From NCBI GenBank assembly GCA_004194705.1, contig SADC01000189.1, forward strand, positions 248,001 through 312,000: 64,000 bases of DNA, written 5' to 3'. The stretch is from Ditylenchus dipsaci (lineage: Eukaryota; Nematoda; Chromadorea; Rhabditida; Anguinidae). How positions within the stretch are numbered: the stretch's first letter is position 1; each line of letters opens with the position of its first letter. Positions 11,897 through 22,647 of the stretch are shown here, piece by piece. The position numbers were made by a program, and so were the translations under genes. The notes beneath the pieces are model-generated. The model was not told where the DNA came from, made no database searches, and worked only from the letters and a program-made list of their open reading frames with translations.

Positions 11897-12108
11897 CCAA
11901 TGGAAATTCGAAAAGTTGACTTAGGTCATAATTATCAGATTTTCAACTTTTCCTATAAAATTTTGAGTACAGGTCAAACCAAAGTGCAGACTTTACGTCA
12001 AATATAAGGAAAATAATTTTCTTGCAAAAAATGCAAAAAGACTTTTGAGACGTTTTACGTTAAGCTGGAAACCTCCTCTTTTATATAAATAAGATGAATT
12101 TTGTAATA

Positions 12109-12255
12109 CAGTCGACTCTCGATTTAACATACAGCCTGGGGACCGACCCCGCCTATGTTAAATCGGGGTGTATGTTAAATCAAGGTTAAATCAATTTGAC
12201 GGAGTTTATTATTGAAGGGACCGGCCCAGCTGTATGTTAAATCGAGAGTCGACTG
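12109..12255. mobile_element. CAGTCGACTCTCGATTTA MITE in TA, copy A
   Basis: Perfect inverted ends of about 20 bases flanked by TA. Related elements at 39174 and 46413 share CAGTCRACTCYCGATTTA and a CCTGGGGACC core. Ends of this form resemble pogo/Tc1-mariner MITEs. Confidence 0.75.
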
Positions 12256-12958
12256 TAATCGAAATTTAGAAAACTACAAGCCATGTGAAGTCTGGAACCG
12301 TTTTTATCTTCAAATTCTAAGAGTCTTTCAGTTTCCCGCAAATTTTTTTGAATTGTTCACAGGTCACCTTATTGCTCATTTTGACTTCTCTGAAAGGCCG
12401 TGCACCTGTTTAAAAATTATGGTCACTGAATTTTTTCCGAATCATTGAACCTGGTTTAACTTGGTTTCTAACAATGCAAGGCTTATAAATTTATTTTAGG
12501 TATTCAATGATTAGGATTTTTTTTTTGAATTGGAGGGCACCAATTTCGAACAGGCGAGCATGCCTCTTAAACAGCGTAAACAGATACTAATATCCTACTT
12601 CAATATTCCCACGTCTCTTTTTTTACCAAATTTCCCCTAATCATGGAACCTTGCGCAAAAAAACAACCTCTTTGGAATCGAAAATGTAGAGGGAATGAAG
12701 AGGTACTTTGCTCCAACATTTTGCATACTTCTTTGTTGTTCAATTGTTCAGCCAAACATATATTCTCCAGGTAGTTTTTAGCTGCTTTGGAGGTCATGGT
12801 TCTCAGCCAGGAGTCTAAACTGGTCCCTAAATTAAGGCTTTTTCTTTTGGATTTAAAATTCGATTTAATGTACAATTAAATCGAATTTGCCCCAACCATA
12901 AAGACTTTCAAAGGACCATTGTTTTTGAAATCATTTAAAATGTTGTAATAAATAGGTG
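12256..12958. other. Non-genic stretch, copy A
   Basis: A 91-codon minus-strand frame (12875-12600) is present in both copies but has no recognisable motif. Nothing else seen. Confidence 0.35.
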
Positions 12959-13060
12959 CAGTCAAACTTCTCTATAAGCTACACTCTCTATAAGCTACAC
13001 CTCCTTATAAGCTACACCTAGGTCCGGTCCCGAGGCGTAGCTTATAGAGAAGTTTGACTG
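12959..13060. mobile_element. Short CAGTCAAACTTCTC MITE, copy A
   Basis: About 102 bp. Inverted ends CAGTCAAACTTCTCTATAAGC, with three internal repeats of CTATAAGCTACAC. The right flank is TA. Confidence 0.7.
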
Positions 13061-13249
13061 TATAGGTAAACAGCTTTTTAATCCAGAAATTCAAAAAACA
13101 ATTTTAAACTTTATGTCTGCACTTATTTGAAATTTTTCAAAAATGTAAATATCAAATTAGTTGATATTGTTTGGCGCATAAAAGAAAAAAGTGCTTTAAG
13201 ATTTGAAATAACCAGTCAGTTATAAAAAAGTAGTCTTGGAATACCGTAT

Positions 13250-13500
13250 TATCTCAATTAGTTCCACACTATCTTTTAAAACCCACACCCATCAACTTTG
13301 AGGACATGTTTCTCAGCTCAGTGAAAAAATTTAACAAAGCTGTTTATTGCATTTTCTTAAGTACCACGAGCTTCACCGTTTCCGCTTTTTGGATTTTCAC
13401 CCGAAAATCTCGAGATGGACCCCAAATTTTTCCGATTTGCAGACGATTGAAAAATAATCCCACATCTGGAAATAAGAGAGAGAATACGGTATGTCAAAAA
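13250..13500. mobile_element. Diverged CCGTATT-family MITE, copy A
   Basis: ACCGTATTATCTC at the left and AGAGAGAATACGGTA at the right are degenerate inverted ends of the CCGTATT family. Confidence 0.45.
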
Positions 13501-13589
13501 TTTTCTGAAATTGGTTCTAGAATCATTAAAAAATTAAATTATTCCGAAAAATAGGCTATGGGCTTGACGGTATCCCCAATTTGGGAATA

Positions 13590-14012
13590 CAGTCAAACCT
13601 CTTCAAACCGGCACCCCCAAAAGTTCGTTCCCGCCTAGGGTCCGACGATTTTTTTACCTCGATTTTTGTACTGTTTTGCAAGTTCTGTTTTGACAGTCTG
13701 GTTGCAAATATCGCAAGGATGCCGATTTTGCCTATCGTTTTTTAAAATACAGAAACTTTTCACTCTAAAAATCAAAACCTCTTTAAACCGGCACCCTATT
13801 TCGAAATAGGGTGCCGGTTTAAAGAGGTTTTGATTTTTTAGTGAAAATAGTCTCAAGTTTCTGAAAAACTATCGGCAAATCGGCATCCTTGCGATATTTA
13901 CGACTAGACTGACAAAAAAAACTAGCAAACAGCACAAAAATCGAGGTAAAAAATCGTCGGACCCTAGGCGGGAACGAACTTCTGGGGGCGCCGGTTTAAA
14001 TAGGTTTGACTG
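13590..14012. mobile_element. CAGTCAAACCTCTT foldback in TA, copy A
   Basis: Inverted ends CAGTCAAACCTCTTCAAACCGG flanked by TA. The centre (13790-13825) is a second perfect inverted repeat of AAACCGGCACCCTATTTC. Confidence 0.75.
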
Positions 14013-14176
14013 TACCGCAAAGTGGGAGGTGGTATATTACAGTAGCACCGAATTTTCTTAACTCCCACGAGCTCTACCGGTTCTGCTTTTTCGATTTTAG
14101 TTGAGCACCCGAAAATCTCGAGATCGACCACAACATTTTTCGAATTTCGAGGGGTGGAAAAATAGACGGGTATGCC

Positions 14177-15300
14177 TAGGGTTGACCAATGGTCAATTGA
14201 CCGAGCAATTGACCGGTCAATTAATATTAATTGACCGCTCGATAAGAAATCGGTCAATTGTTCCCTGGTATCCACCAATTTATTTTACGGCACATTTGCC
14301 TTTTTGCCTTATTTTTATTCCGTTTCATCACGTAAAATGGATGAGTAATGCAAAAATCTCCTAGTAAGGAACGCTCCAGAAACTGGGCTATTGTCAATTA
14401 TTCCAAATTGGGATTCCCAATACAGTCAACGTTCGCAATACAGTCAATGATCCTGAAAGTTAACTCGTCAACTACGTCAATAAGGGGTTAAATAAGCGTA
14501 CGCCAGTGGCCACCTGTGGCTTTTGTACAGGTCCAGGAGATATCCCTCGTTATCCTTCTTGCAAGTAGGTGCTCTAGACCAATCAACCTTTTTTCGAATT
14601 TTTTCATTTCGATTTTTAGGGCATTTTTGAAGGAATTCAGAAATTCTGATATTCATGATGTCAATCCAACTTTTCATTCTGCAAAATTTTTCTGAGATTG
14701 TAACACCGAGTTGTGAAGAAAATATGGCTCTGCAACCACATTAGCAATAAATAAAACTGGGGTCAATTCTTTTTAATGACAAATCAGCTTTTTAATGATA
14801 TGTTGTTGTAGGGTTTATGATAACTAAGTGTAAATTTTTGACCCAAAAAATTTAGGATATTTTCACAAAACGATTTTTTTTTTGACTAAAATAAGCAAAA
14901 TTAGGTTGGATACAGCTTTTTGTTCAGCAAACACGACATACCATTTAAAAGAGCAACTAAAAATGCACCGAAAAAGGCTTCAAAGTATAGAAAAACAAGG
15001 TCTTTGAAATGCTAAGCGACTGTTTCAAAAAAATTAACAAATATTTCAAAAAGCATTGAGACGGAATTTTTTTTAACCGCTAGAATAACCTGTAATTCTG
15101 ACACCGAATTCAGTGTTCAGCATGCTTGATTTGCTATGTGAACTACTTTTAAAAATTAAAAGTCATCGTCAAAATTTGAATTCCTCTCGAGACAATAATT
15201 ATTCAAATATATTTTACAATTGACCGATTTTCAGTCAATTGCTGTCAATTGACCGGTCAATTGACCGAGTTTTATTTGACCAGTCAATTGGTCAACCCTA
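14177..15300. mobile_element. hAT-like element with GGTATGCC target duplication, copy A
   Basis: Terminal repeats TAGGGTTGACC and its complement. Subterminal repeats are of TCAATTGACCGG. A perfect 8-bp duplication GGTATGCC lies at 14169-14176 and 15301-15308. No transposase; the interior is AT-rich. An 8-bp duplication with YAGGG ends is the hAT hallmark. Confidence 0.85.
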
Positions 15301-15452
15301 GGTATGCCTGTTTGATAGTTAAGACGGTATATTTCATTGAGGTTATTGATATATATCTCCCCGCATATATCTCCCAGGCCTATTTCTTTAACTTGGGCTT
15401 AGGGTAGGTCAGCGTATGTTAGGACGGGCTCAAACCTGTTTTCCAACTACAA

Positions 15453-15460
15453 GAAAATTC
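15453..15460. other. Empty insertion site (GAAAATTC) in copy A
   Basis: A single GAAAATTC stands here. In copy B the same site holds a 241-bp element flanked by two copies of this octamer. Confidence 0.85.
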
Positions 15461-15560
15461 TAAAAATATTCTTGATATACGTGGGAGATATGCACCCATA
15501 ACCGTACTTGAAGGTAATTTTTGGAAGCCTCTTGAACATAAAAATCATTTATTCTCATGC

Positions 15561-15633
15561 CTACCCACCACTGTTCGTTTCATCAGAGTCGGTTTCGTTT
15601 GAAAAGTCCACTTTTACTCTTTTCCATAATCCA
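15561..15633 (-). pseudogene. PWWP gene 3' tail, truncated by duplication breakpoint
   Basis: Identical to the last 73 bases of the PWWP gene's final exon at 35281-35353, including its TAG stop. The polyadenylation hexamer (minus-strand AATAAA) at 15548-15553 is also kept. The remainder is absent because the duplication junction follows at 15634. Confidence 0.85.
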
Positions 15634-16007
15634 ATAATCAATAATTTGAATGAAAATTTCATTTTCATTCAAATTTTCACTGAAATTTTCATTTTTCATC
15701 GTGTTTTCATTTTCATTTTGGAAACACTGCAAAAAGGTAGTGAATATCATGGAACAGCACCATTATTTTCTCAAAAAAGTAAAGAAAAGAAATTCAAACT
15801 TGGCAATTTCTGACCACTTAAGGCCAATTTTGAGTGTTGTTCAAATAGTCTTTTTAAAAAAATCTATGTGTACTCAAATATGTCAGACTTGTTATTTTTA
15901 AGATAAAGATAAGGTAATGGAGACTGTATACAACCTAGCACCTGTGTGATGTAGCTGAGAAATAAGCTTTTCGATTACCAAATCTTCTTCCAGAGTAATT
16001 AGATTCA
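15634..16007. other. 5' flank of GPAT copy B
   Basis: AT-rich, with a low-complexity TTTTCATT tract at 15650-15720. A pyrimidine-rich acceptor-like TTCTTCCAG ends at 15993, 15 bases before the start codon, and could be a spliced-leader acceptor. Confidence 0.4.
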
Positions 16008-19000
16008 ATGGAGTCAGTCTACCAAAAAGCTCTTCTCAATGATGATCTTCGTAATTATGTCAATCTTTTGGATTTGCCGAAGGTTTTCTTTTTTGTTTTC
16101 TAAGTGAATACGCGAATTATCATTTTAGCTTGATGGGGCTAGCAGACTTCTCAAAGGAAATAGCTATCAATTAACCAGGTGATTAATTTTTTTTAATAGT
16201 CGATAGCCGTATCTTATTGGATTTTTTTCAGGGACTTGTCTTTTCCTTGGTTTGCTGACCTTCGCTATTGCTACAACACTCCACTGAATCACTGTTATCC
16301 AAATATAACACATTGCGTTATGAAATCTGAAAGGTCTGTTTCAATTCGTATTTTTATTTTTTCCTGCATTTAATTCATGAATATTTCCAACTGTTTTAAG
16401 AATTTAAGAATCTGTTTTAAGAATCATTGCTATAGCCAAGACTTTGGCTGAAGAAAAGAAGGTTTCAGAGTCGGTGTTTATCAAACAAGCAGCGAAATTT
16501 CTCAACCAGATGAAAGCCTCTTTTTCCAAGGTTCTGTGCAGACTGGCAGGATGGATCATGTTTAAATTGTTCCGAAGAGTCACTCGTCGAATTCTGGTAT
16601 CTCCACCACAGCTGGAACGCCTGAAGAATGCTGATGGGGTAAATCTGTCTCTTTTCAATTTTTTTCCCCAAAACTAGAATTTTAGAGTGGTATTCCAATC
16701 GTGTATTTGCCCTTGCATCGCAGCCATCTGGACCATATGTAAGCATTTATTCCACACGCATGGCTTGCTAACAACACCAAAGGTCACTTTCTGGTTTTTA
16801 GGCTCATTACCTGGACGCTGTATCACTGGGGAATTCGTCTTCCACACATTGCATCCGGAGATAATTTAAATTTGAACGGATTGGGGTCTGTTATTTTTAC
16901 CCCTTTAATTCTTACATTATATGTTTTGCAGGTGGTTGCTGCGTGCTTTTGGTGCGTTTTTTATCCGAAGAAAAGTGGATGATGACTTCAAGCAAATCGC
17001 TGAGGAAAACAATACTGGCAATGAACTTTATAGGTGAATGTCCTCATTTGTTGATTCACAGTGACCAGTCTTGTTCAGGGAAGTGCTTAATACATATATG
17101 ACGACACTTCTCAAACATGGAATGTCTATCGAATTTTTTTTGGAGGGCACGAGGTTAGACAGCTTAAATCGCTGCAAATTTATGATCTTTTTTAGAAGTC
17201 GCTTTGGCAAAGCATTGCTTCCTAAAAATGGCCTAATTTCCAATATTGTGGCAGCTGTGCGAGAGAAAGAAATACCCGATGTCTTCATTGTGAGTTTTTA
17301 ACAGAAAAAACTGGTTTTCGATGTAAAGGATCATGGCTTTTACGCGCAGCGGCATGTGCAAAATTTGAATTGGCGCGGGACACTTCTCTTTCGTCTCGCA
17401 TTGTACTAGGGTTGAGTGATGGGTAATTACCCGGGTAATTCTCCGGGTAATTACCCGGGTAATTACCCGGAGAAATACTAAGTATTTCTCCGTAGAGAAA
17501 AATCGGAGAAATACTATTTTTTAGTATTTATTGCTCGGGGAGGCAATATTTACTTCCTAATTATGCAGGAATCACTTCCCGCTTGAGCCATGCTTTTCCT
17601 TTACACTACTGGTCTCCTTTTAAACGTCGAAGGTTCGACTCCCAGCTGATACATTTTTTCATTATTTTATTTTTCTGCTATATCTTCTTCATTTTTACGC
17701 TGATATATTTTGAATATTTTTATTTTACAAGTATACCGTATTTCCTCTAAAAAGGCGGCCGGCCGCCTTATTTTTCAAACCCCCAAAAATCTGAAAATTG
17801 TCAATCAAAAATGCCCTTAACTCTGAAATTTTAGTAAAAAAAAAATGAGGGGGGCCGCCTTATTAGAGCGGGCCGCCTTATTAGAGGAAATACGGTAATT
17901 GCTTTCTTCATAGACAATTTAATGGCAATTATGGTCGACAATATCACAATCGCCACTAACCATTCACTTTTTTATCTTTTTTTTCAACCATTCACTTTTT
18001 TATCACTTTTTTCACCATTCACTTAATCCACCTACCCTACTCAGCCAGAAGTTTTTTGGTTTAGGTATCATCCAGATGGTCTAGGTATCATCTAGGTGTT
18101 TTAATTAATATCCAGATGGTTCGGGTACTATCCAGGGGGTTTGGGTACCATCCATGTGATTTGGGTACCATCCAGGTGGTTTGGGTAATATCCAGGTGTT
18201 TTGAATGATATCCAGATGGTTTGGGTACCATCCATGTGATTTGGGTACCATCCAGGTGGTTTGGGTAATATCCAGGTGTTTTGAGTGATATCCAGATGGT
18301 TTGGGTACCATCCATGTGATTTGGGTACCATCCAGGTGGTTTGGGTAATATCCAGGTGTTTTGAGTGATATCCAGATGGTTTGGGTACCATCCATGTGAT
18401 TTGGGTACCATCCAGGTGGTTTGGGTAATATCCAGGTGTTTTGAGTGATATCCAGATGGTTTGGGTACCGTCCAGGTGTTTCAGGTAACATCCAGATGGT
18501 TTGGGCACTATCCAGGTGATTTAGGTACCATACCGGTGGTTTGGGTACCATTCAGGTGGTTTGGGTACCATCCAGATGGTTTAGGTATCAGCAAATAGTA
18601 TTTCTCCGCTTTTCGGGTAATTACCGGTAATTACCCGGGTAATTACCCGGAAAGTATTTCTCCGGAGAATTACCCAACCCTACATTGTACTCTTTTGAGT
18701 GTTTTCAAACAACCCAAAGAGTACAGGGAGAGTTGAAAGAGAAGCGCAAAAACCAGTCTTTTAAACATCTGTATTTTTCACTTTCTTTCTATTAAACACT
18801 GCTAAGGTGCCTGTGGGAATTAGTTACGACAACATTTTGGAGGGGATTTTTCATGACGAACTCATGGGAGTTCGCAAGAAGAAGGAGAGCGTTTTGGGTG
18901 CTATTCGTGGTTTCTTTGGTTGCTTTGGTGGCAGAGGAAGATGTGGAACTATTGTGGTCGATTTCGGTGTGCCAATATCCCTTTCAGCGAGTTTTTTTTG

Positions 19001-21070
19001 TTTTGACGAAATCGCTGTTTAAAGTACTTTTTTCAATAAGCCTCTTTCAGGAACATCTTGAGAAGTTAAGTGCCAACATCGTGAAACATAAAGGGCTTAT
19101 CAATTTAAAGCATGAAACAAATCCGTAATTTTTACTGCTTGCAAACTGAACTCTGCTAATATTGGTCTTTTTAGGTTTTCGTATAGAGGTATTGAGAGTT
19201 GTACCATTTACGGGAGCTGGCTTGAGTAATATAAAGAGCCTTTAGAGCTTGTTCCCTGGCACAATTTTGTTGATGAGCCTATGGAGAGGATGCTTATTCG
19301 TGCAGTGGGTTACGACGCAGTCTATCGTAAGTTTCAATTACGCATTGTCAATATTTATTGTATAATTTTCAGAAGCACAGAGGAGCAAACCAATAAATGT
19401 TGCGGCGTTAACGTCTCTGCTTTTTCTGTGTAATCACCGAAAACAGCCTGTGCTTCTTAAAGATTTCTTGGTTGATCTAAAGTTGTTGATAGAAGAAGTT
19501 CATTATCTCGGTTGGGTTTAATAACATACCGTGATTGCTCTAACTATGCTGTATATCCCATAGAAAGTAATATTTTACAACTCGCGCATGCAAAGTGCAG
19601 GCCCAAGTGTCGGCGAAATTTCATGACGATTTTCTATTTAACTAGATTTATTTTTTTATTATTACGTGAAAAATCTAAAGATGTGAAGTTGTTAGCTAGC
19701 TTACAATAGTCAAAAACTTTGCATCACCATTGTGGGTGCCCAAATCGTTATCAATCATTTTTAATCTTCGAAGTAGGCATAAATGTTGTATTGACCTTAC
19801 AAATTGCTGAAAGTGTAGGGAATAGTCAGAGTTGTTACGGAAAGTATTTTTTTATTCAGGCTGACTTATTTTTCTATTCTAGGCTACTATGTTGTGGGTT
19901 GGGATCAGAATATTGTGGACATCGGACCGTTGTTTGAGGTTTATATTGCATTTTGTATTTTTTAATATCAAAATCTTGTTTAAAGGATGGCTACAGATTT
20001 CTTCGCCATTTGATTTCCAAGGACTTTGGCACAGATGGATCAATTTTGTTGAGGATGTCATGCAATCAGCCTCGTTGCTATTTGGAAATAGCCTATCATA
20101 AGAATAATGCGCTTCCTCCATTCGGCTTGATTTCTATGGCAGGTAGTGAAATTTTTCAATGGTCTATTGTAAAACTTTATGTCAGCTTTATCCGTCCTCT
20201 CTATGAGTGATCACTCGGAAGTCACAGGCGATGAATACATTGAAAAGTGTCTGCTAGTGTGTAACGTTCTGCAGTGTGAAATTATATTCTGTTCGGTAAA
20301 TATATTTACAATTCATAAAAATTTCTGCTCTACATATAATTATAATATTTCTAGCCTACTGAAGATCTGAGGATGGAAATTACGAAGGCTTTGGATTATT
20401 TGGGCATTTCCGCGTTGGACAAGCCTGTTATATTTGATGCTAGTAATCTATCTAAGGTTTGCATAATTTCCAGTGATTCTTGTTAAAGAGTTTGTTCTTA
20501 GCACGCTACCTTTGGTCTGCTATTTTATGCCAACATTCTGCGCCCTTTTCTCCATACTCTTCTCGTCACCATATATGATCTCGTAGTTGACCCATTTGAA
20601 AAAGAAATGACTGGTAGGGCTGTGTTGCACCATTCTTTATTTAAAGTATGGTTTTGAATTAGATAAGCAATATGTGAGGAATCTGTTGAACAAATGCGTG
20701 CAGGCCAATAAATATGCATCTGGTGATTTTCCGGTGTGTGAGGCGATCAACTCGGACAGCATGGTAAAAAATTAGGACTATGGTGTGGATCTCTACAACA
20801 ATTGTTTGTAGCACAATGCCATTAAGTTCCTTCGCTTCAAACAAATAGTTCGTAAGGAGGGAATGCAGCTGATTGATCAAGAGTTGGCCGAGCGCTATGT
20901 GGGTATTGTTCATGGTGAGCTGTTGTTGTTAATGGCCGGTGCTCTGAATTCTACTGTTTTTTGTTACAGATCTTCTTGCAAAAATCGATGGACCGTTGAG
21001 TACGCCTGTCTCTCATCCTCGATCTGAACTTCGCAGCCAAAAAGAAAAAAGTTCGGTACAAGATTCATGA
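16008..21070 (+). CDS. GPAM: Glycerol-3-phosphate acyltransferase, mitochondrial type (copy B)
   Basis: Nineteen exons: 16008-16082, 16129-16178, 16232-16333, 16422-16638, 16686-16738, 16802-16885, 16932-17033, 17079-17153, 17196-17289, 18807-18986, 19051-19124, 19175-19326, 19373-19510, 19883-19938, 19986-20142, 20186-20295, 20355-20456, 20502-20914, 20970-21070. They total about 777 codons (human GPAM is about 828 aa). The family acylates glycerol-3-phosphate, the first step of glycerolipid synthesis. Motifs: HRSHLD (about 159-164), GAFFIRR (201-207), EGTRSR (250-255), VPVGIS (285-290). The start is the first ATG after in-frame TAA 15996-15998. Oddities: in-frame TAA 19227, TAG 20773 and TAG 20809; one surplus base near 20642-20645; a GC donor at 18987. 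The catalytic half precedes every break. Confidence 0.85.
17736..17895. mobile_element. CCGTATTTCC-family MITE in TA
   Basis: Ends CCGTATTTCCTCTAAAAAGG and the inverse AGAGGAAATACGG flanked by TA. Nested in the hAT-like element. Confidence 0.7.
18061..18590. repeat. 20-bp minisatellite with 80-bp higher-order unit
   Basis: About 26 units of a 20-bp word close to TTGGGTACCATCCAGGTGGT run without an indel. Between about 18140 and 18460, four variants recur as an 80-bp block three to four times. Long minus-strand open frames here are repeat artefacts, open in several frames. Confidence 0.9.
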
Positions 21071-21182
21071 ATAGGTGTTCGAGGAGTTTTTTGTTGTTAT
21101 GTAATATTACCTAGTCGCCTTGTGATTGCCTATGTGGGAACTCTCTTGCCTAATGATGTGTGATAATTAGCGGTGAAGCTTT

Positions 21183-21188
21183 AATAAA
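21183..21188 (+). promoter_or_regulatory. Polyadenylation signal, GPAT copy B
   Basis: AATAAA, about 113 bases after the TGA. Confidence 0.5.
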
Positions 21189-21605
21189 TAACAGGTGTAT
21201 TATGAATCGGTTGATATTTCTTTCTAACCCTTAAATGCACACTGTCTCATATGTGGGACAAATTTTAAAATATCATTTTTTTTCTCGACAAATCATTATT
21301 TTCTCATATTTTTTTTCACCAAATTCTAGGAAAAGAATGAAATTTGTTAATTGCAGAAAAAATCAACATATTATATAAATTCTTAAAGTGGTATCGTGTT
21401 CAACAAGGCTAAAATTCACGTTTTTGAAAATTTTTTTTTTCTCAATGTTCTAAAGGCAAAATTATGGATTTTTCTCTAGAAACAGAATTGCTCAGCCCTG
21501 CAATATTCATAAAAAACCGGACTTTGATATCTGTGGTAGTCGCTGAGGAAGGTAAAAGGACAGTTCACCTTGGGAACAGTTGGCCTTGGACAGTTCGCCT
21601 TGGAC

Positions 21606-21707
21606 AAAAAATTGAGATAAAAATGTAAGACCCCGCCCAAGACTCCTGACTAGAATTTGAGTCAGGAGTCTTGGGCGGAGTCTTACATTTTTATCTCAAT
21701 TTTTTTA
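21606..21707. repeat. Near-perfect 100-bp palindrome, copy B
   Basis: Counterpart of 2147-2247, one C longer in the left arm. Confidence 0.75.
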
Positions 21708-22647
21708 ACATCTTGAAAAAATGTTCATTTGGTGGCCCGGAATCTTAGCTACAAGATGGTATTTACCAGTGTTTCCATTTTTTACCTCTTTTTGGACAAG
21801 TCTCCCACCTCAGCTTTTTCTTTTACCGCCTTTTTAAAAGGCTGCAGGAAAAAAAACTGCATGACCGATTTTTAAAAAGGCTGTGGAAAATAAAAACAGC
21901 GTGACCGCCTTTTGAAAAGGCGGTAAAAATTTAAAACAGTCTTACCGCTTTTTAAAAGGCGGTACTTAGCTTTTTCAAGGGCGACGGTGAATTCATCTAC
22001 ATCGAATTCATCTACATTTTGGCATTCTGTTTTGACACTACAAATTAATTTTTTTTCAAACTACCACTTTTATCTAATTGTTTATTAGCCATTTTGGAAT
22101 TGGATTGATTTATTGGGTTTTTTCCATTATCGGGACCACCTTCAACCGCTTTCCGTTTTTTTTGTTTGACTACTCTAAATGAAACTCAATGTAAAATGAA
22201 TGTTGCTTAAATGAGGGTTGCTCTGCCCATAACACTTTATCGCGTTACCGATAGAAAGCAACAAGTAGTGAGTACTTTGACTACTGTAGGACTTGTTATG
22301 TGTCATCGATACACCGATAAAAGTGAAAGCACAACACTATCCTGGGATTAAGAAAGAATGTAAAGTTAGAAATTAAAAGTTGAAAAATTTGCGAGAAAAA
22401 TTATTGGTGATTACAGCATAAACTCTTAAACAAAAACGCGGAACAATTCCTACTGGCTTTAGTTTCCACCTCCGATTAAAGTATAATAACGCTCTACGCC
22501 ACGTGAAGGCACTGATAATTCAGAGCAACCCCGAAGGGCCAAGGTCGAACCTTGATTTTGTTTCTAAGGTGGCGCCACTGTACGCTATGAGCCTACCTTA
22601 ATATTTAACTCTTAAAGAGGTTCACTTATACTCTACGCACGTACTCG

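Larger units (their letters stand above)
1..15633. repeat. Tandem duplication, copy A (3' portion)
   Basis: Base 1 aligns with base 19458, and near-identity continues to 15633, which aligns with 35353. The differences are mostly one-base changes in homopolymer length. There are rare substitutions (5353 C versus A in copy B), one extra 12-bp unit in copy B near 34700, and one 241-bp insertion in copy B. The copy starts inside the GPAT gene, so its 5' part should lie left of the window. The right end is in the last exon of the PWWP gene. The arrangement is head-to-tail. It could also be two haplotypes joined by an assembler. Confidence 0.9.
17407..18682. mobile_element. hAT-like element with CATTGTAC target duplication
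   Basis: Ends TAGGGTTGAG and CAACCCTA, with subterminal GGGTAATTACCCGG palindromes. The 8-bp duplication CATTGTAC is at 17399-17406 and 18683-18690. It carries its own nested MITE (17736-17895) and a 20-bp minisatellite. No transposase ORF. Confidence 0.85.
17326..18770. mobile_element. AGGACCAT-type palindrome split by a hAT-like element, in GPAT intron 9
   Basis: The left half (AAAGGATCATGGCTTTT to CTCGCATTGTAC, 17326-17406) and right half (18683-18770) are arms of one palindrome of the AGGACCAT family. They are separated by the 1276-bp insertion at 17407-18682. Confidence 0.7.

Noticed and set aside
12600..12875. 91-codon minus-strand ORF conserved in both copies
   Set aside because: Conservation only reflects the recent duplication. 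No motif, no splice context and MITE-rich surroundings.
17625..17650. GGTTCGACTCC, a perfect tRNA B-box word, with similar words near 36375 and 52860 on the minus strand
   Set aside because: The flanking bases do not form a T-stem or acceptor stem and no A box was found at the right distance. At most these are SINE traces.
18088..18551. Three overlapping minus-strand ORFs of 107-148 codons with a 20-residue Trp/Pro/His repeat
   Set aside because: They are translations of the 20-bp minisatellite. The period makes several frames open at once, and there is no coding context.
19227..20811. Nuclear genetic code change (TAA/TAG read as sense)
   Set aside because: The PWWP gene ends in TAG and the collagen gene in TAA at sensible C-termini, and other genes read through many exons without sense TAA/TAG.
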